Shown piece by piece: positions 62,218 through 64,000 of a stretch of 64,000 nucleotides of DNA (position 1 is the first letter of the stretch; each line of letters starts with the position of its first letter). The translations under genes were made by a program, and so were the position numbers. The notes beneath the pieces are model-generated. The model saw nothing but the letters and a program-made list of their open reading frames with translations. It ran no database searches and was not told the DNA's origin. The DNA lies in the NCBI RefSeq assembly GCF_000212735.1, contig NC_015510.1:1364001-1428000 (forward strand). The letters are read 5' to 3'. The stretch is from Haliscomenobacter hydrossis DSM 1100 (lineage in GTDB: Bacteria > Bacteroidota > Bacteroidia > Chitinophagales > Saprospiraceae).

Positions 62218-63696
62218 TTAATCCACTTTATCGTCTAAAAATGAATTCTTAGCGGAGATGTCCAGTTCATCGTCGTCGCTGATGGTCCAGCGGGAGAAGG
62301 CCTGTTCATTGGCAGCGGGCACATCGTCGAGGTGGATGCCGCGGCGCATGTACGCAGGTTCACTTTCCATGTCGTTGACCAACTGTGGGTTGTTCAATTT
62401 CTGTGGATTGATTTCGCTGCGCAAACGCTCTTTTTTGCGTTGTTCCATATCCTGGCGGCGGCGGCGTTCTTCTTCCATCCGCTCGTTATCCTCCTTCACG
62501 AAGGGTTCGTCGTAGCCGTGTTTGTTGCTGCGTTGGTACTTTTCAATCGTAGAGCGGATGTTGTCAAACTCTACGGTATTCGGTTTTTTGTGCGTATCAG
62601 GATCCGATTGAGTAATTTCTTTCAACCCACTCCGTGGCGTCAAATCTTTTTTTTGGCGCACATCGTCATCGTCCAAAGAAACCTTGATCTTTTGGTCCTT
62701 ATTGGCGGGGATGGCCTCGTCCACGCTGGGTGCGTTAAAACCCGTGGCGATGATGGTCACGCTGAGTTTGTCGCCCATCCGTTCATCGAAGCAGTTACCC
62801 CAGATCAGGTCGGTACCATAACCCGCTTCTTCCTGCACAAATTCTGTGATCTCAAAGATCTCATCCATGGTCACTTCTTTGCGGCCAGAGGTGATGTTGA
62901 GCAGAATATGGCGGGCACCACGGATATCGTTTTCTTCCAACAATGGAGAGTGCAATGCTTCATCCACGGCACGACGGGCGCGGTCGTCTCCTTCGGCGCT
63001 GGCGGTACCCATGATGGCCATACCACTGTTGGCCATGACGGTGCGCACGTCTTCAAAGTCCACGTTGACATACCCCGGAACCGTAATGATCTCGGCGATG
63101 CCTTTGGCCGCGGTGGTCAGGATGTTGTCGGCTTTGGCAAAAGCGTCCGAAACCGACAGATTGCCGTAAATCTGCCGCAATTTATCGTTGGAAATGATGA
63201 TGATCGTATCCACGTTTTTGCGCAGTTCCGACAAACCCTCGATTCCTTGCATGACGCGACGGCGGCCTTCAAAGTTGAAGGGCAGGGTCACAATTCCCAC
63301 GGTGAGGATGCCCTTTTCACGAGCCGCTTTGGCAATGATCGGTGCAGCGCCAGTACCCGTACCACCACCCATACCGGCGGTAACGAACAACATTTTGCAG
63401 TCATTACCGATGTAACTCAATACCTCGTCAATGGATTTTTCGCAAGCTTCTTTACCCCTGGCAGGGTGAGAACCCGCACCAAGTCCTTCCACGCCCAATG
63501 GAATTTGAACCGTAACCGGACTTGCTTCCATGGCTTGTACATCGGTGTTGCAGATCGCAAAATCTACACCAACGATGCCTTGCTTGAACATGTGGGTGAC
63601 TGCATTGCTGCCGCCACCACCTACTCCCAGCACCTTAATGATGGAGCCTTTATTTTTTGGCATATCGAAAAGCATACCTTGCATTTTTTTGTTCAT
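62218..63696 (-). CDS. ftsZ: Cell division protein FtsZ
   Basis: The ATG at 63696 (MNKKMQGMLFDMPKNKGS) gives 492 residues. The GTPase core is complete: VLGVGGGGSNAV, AICNTDVQAM, the tubulin signature MGGGTGTGAAP, TLPFNFEGRRR and the T7 region FAKADNILTTAAKGIAE. The C-terminal part is a long charged linker (EERRRRQDMEQRKKERLRSE) and an EPAYMRRGIHL segment that probably is the FtsA/ZapA-type binding peptide, followed by a Bacteroidota-type acidic tail (NSFLDDKVD). FtsZ polymerises into the division ring. It lies 2 nt after the ftsA stop, in the usual division cluster. Confidence 0.98.
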   Translation of the reverse strand: MNKKMQGMLFDMPKNKGSIIKVLGVGGGGSNAVTHMFKQGIVGVDFAICNTDVQAMEASPVTVQIPLGVEGLGAGSHPARGKEACEKSIDEVLSYIGNDCKMLFVTAGMGGGTGTGAAPIIAKAAREKGILTVGIVTLPFNFEGRRRVMQGIEGLSELRKNVDTIIIISNDKLRQIYGNLSVSDAFAKADNILTTAAKGIAEIITVPGYVNVDFEDVRTVMANSGMAIMGTASAEGDDRARRAVDEALHSPLLEENDIRGARHILLNITSGRKEVTMDEIFEITEFVQEEAGYGTDLIWGNCFDERMGDKLSVTIIATGFNAPSVDEAIPANKDQKIKVSLDDDDVRQKKDLTPRSGLKEITQSDPDTHKKPNTVEFDNIRSTIEKYQRSNKHGYDEPFVKEDNERMEEERRRRQDMEQRKKERLRSEINPQKLNNPQLVNDMESEPAYMRRGIHLDDVPAANEQAFSRWTISDDDELDISAKNSFLDDKVD

Positions 63697-63698
63697 GT

Positions 63699-64000
63699 TT
63701 ACAAATCCGCGTCCGGTTCTGCCTCGAACCATTCCTTGGTCTTTTTGAATAAACTATCGATCCAACGTCCTCCAGGTGCGGTTCGGGAATCTTCTTCATC
63801 GTCCAGGCTCACTACTTTGGGTGTGCTGAGGTTTTCCTTGGGTACGGCCACTTCTTCGGGCAATTCTACCGGAACATTGAAACGGCCTTTTTCCCGATCC
63901 TCAATGCCCTTCATCAGCAAACCGATGGCGGTAGCATAAATCGGGCTGCTCAGGTGTTCGGCATAACCATGCGCCAGCGGCTCTATCGGAATACCAATGC
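63699..64000 (-). CDS. ftsA: Cell division protein FtsA (partial, C-terminal end)
   Basis: The minus strand is open from the window edge to a TAA at 63699 and encodes about 100 residues. They include IGIPIEPLAHGYAEHLSSP and YATAIGLLMKGIEDREKG, the conserved end of the FtsA actin-like fold, then a variable linker and a C-terminal amphipathic helix RWIDSLFKKTKEWFE that anchors FtsA to the membrane. It directly precedes ftsZ (2-nt gap), which confirms the assignment. Confidence 0.93.
   Translation of the reverse strand, partial: IGIPIEPLAHGYAEHLSSPIYATAIGLLMKGIEDREKGRFNVPVELPEEVAVPKENLSTPKVVSLDDEEDSRTAPGGRWIDSLFKKTKEWFEAEPDADL

Noticed and set aside
62332-63939. 535-residue open frame opposite ftsZ
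   Set aside because: It crosses both ftsZ and ftsA on the other strand and reads as low-complexity HVF-rich shadow translation.
1-64000. tRNA, rRNA, prophage or complete insertion sequence
   Set aside because: No cloverleaf ends, rRNA blocks, transposase, integrase or phage structural genes were recognised in the sequence.

Overview
The window looks like chromosome of a Bacteroidota bacterium, most probably a member of the Saprospiraceae (Haliscomenobacter-like; this placement is inference). The signs are a SusC/SusD pair, several secreted proteins ending in type IX secretion (T9SS) sorting domains, LytTR and beta-propeller/LuxR regulators, a bifunctional rhamnulose-phosphate aldolase/dehydrogenase, Uma2 genes, a Bacteroidota-style FtsZ tail, and promoters with a TAnnTTTG -7 box and no clear Shine-Dalgarno sites. 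I saw no rRNA, tRNA, CRISPR array or complete insertion sequence.

Layout. 1-2.6 kb: minus-strand operon of the enigmatic STM4015-STM4014-STM4013 families (LRR protein, ATP-grasp, sulfatase-like; the last runs off the left edge). 2.7-3.6 kb: an esterase. 3.8-19.2 kb: a glucan utilisation locus with a GH30 lipoprotein, a membrane-tethered propeller/LuxR regulator, a GH144-like enzyme, a seven-module surface protein, SusC and SusD. 19.3-24 kb: a DUF3298 lipoprotein, a tandem FKBP lipoprotein, a 5'-truncated SUMF1-domain gene, a small-protein/HNH pair and a PNPOx-like protein. 24-40 kb: a minus-strand block of giant surface genes (a YWTD propeller membrane protein, a T9SS protein, an RHS/YD protein, and a 2832-residue beta-helix/CARDB protein). 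40-44 kb: a ThuA/sugar-dehydrogenase/cytochrome c fusion. 44-48.4 kb: MarR, an NTF2-like protein, an Old Yellow Enzyme and a large unrecognised protein. 48.5-50.2 kb: outer-membrane barrel genes, one broken. 50.2-58 kb: Uma2, a TonB-dependent receptor, a divergent LytS/LytTR two-component pair, a serine hydrolase and a second Uma2. 58-61.3 kb: a GntR regulator and RhaD. 61.4-62 kb: a DUF433/DUF5615 pair. 62.2-64 kb: ftsZ and the end of ftsA.

The most unusual feature lies between the genes. At least eight intergenic regions hold long inverted repeats (about 100-240 bp), several with perfect stems of 20-42 bp. Many arms are built from tandem 8-10 bp words (GTTCGRGG, GGTTGAGGAA, GCGGATTTG). One set at 50.9, 55.9 and 57.9 kb shares the same core sequence. 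They sit next to stop codons, in the susC-susD and rhaD-gntR gaps, beside a truncated gene, and in one case between an 11-bp direct duplication. I treat them as the best candidate for an undescribed system: either a mobile hairpin family or a class of structured transcript-end and mRNA-processing elements.
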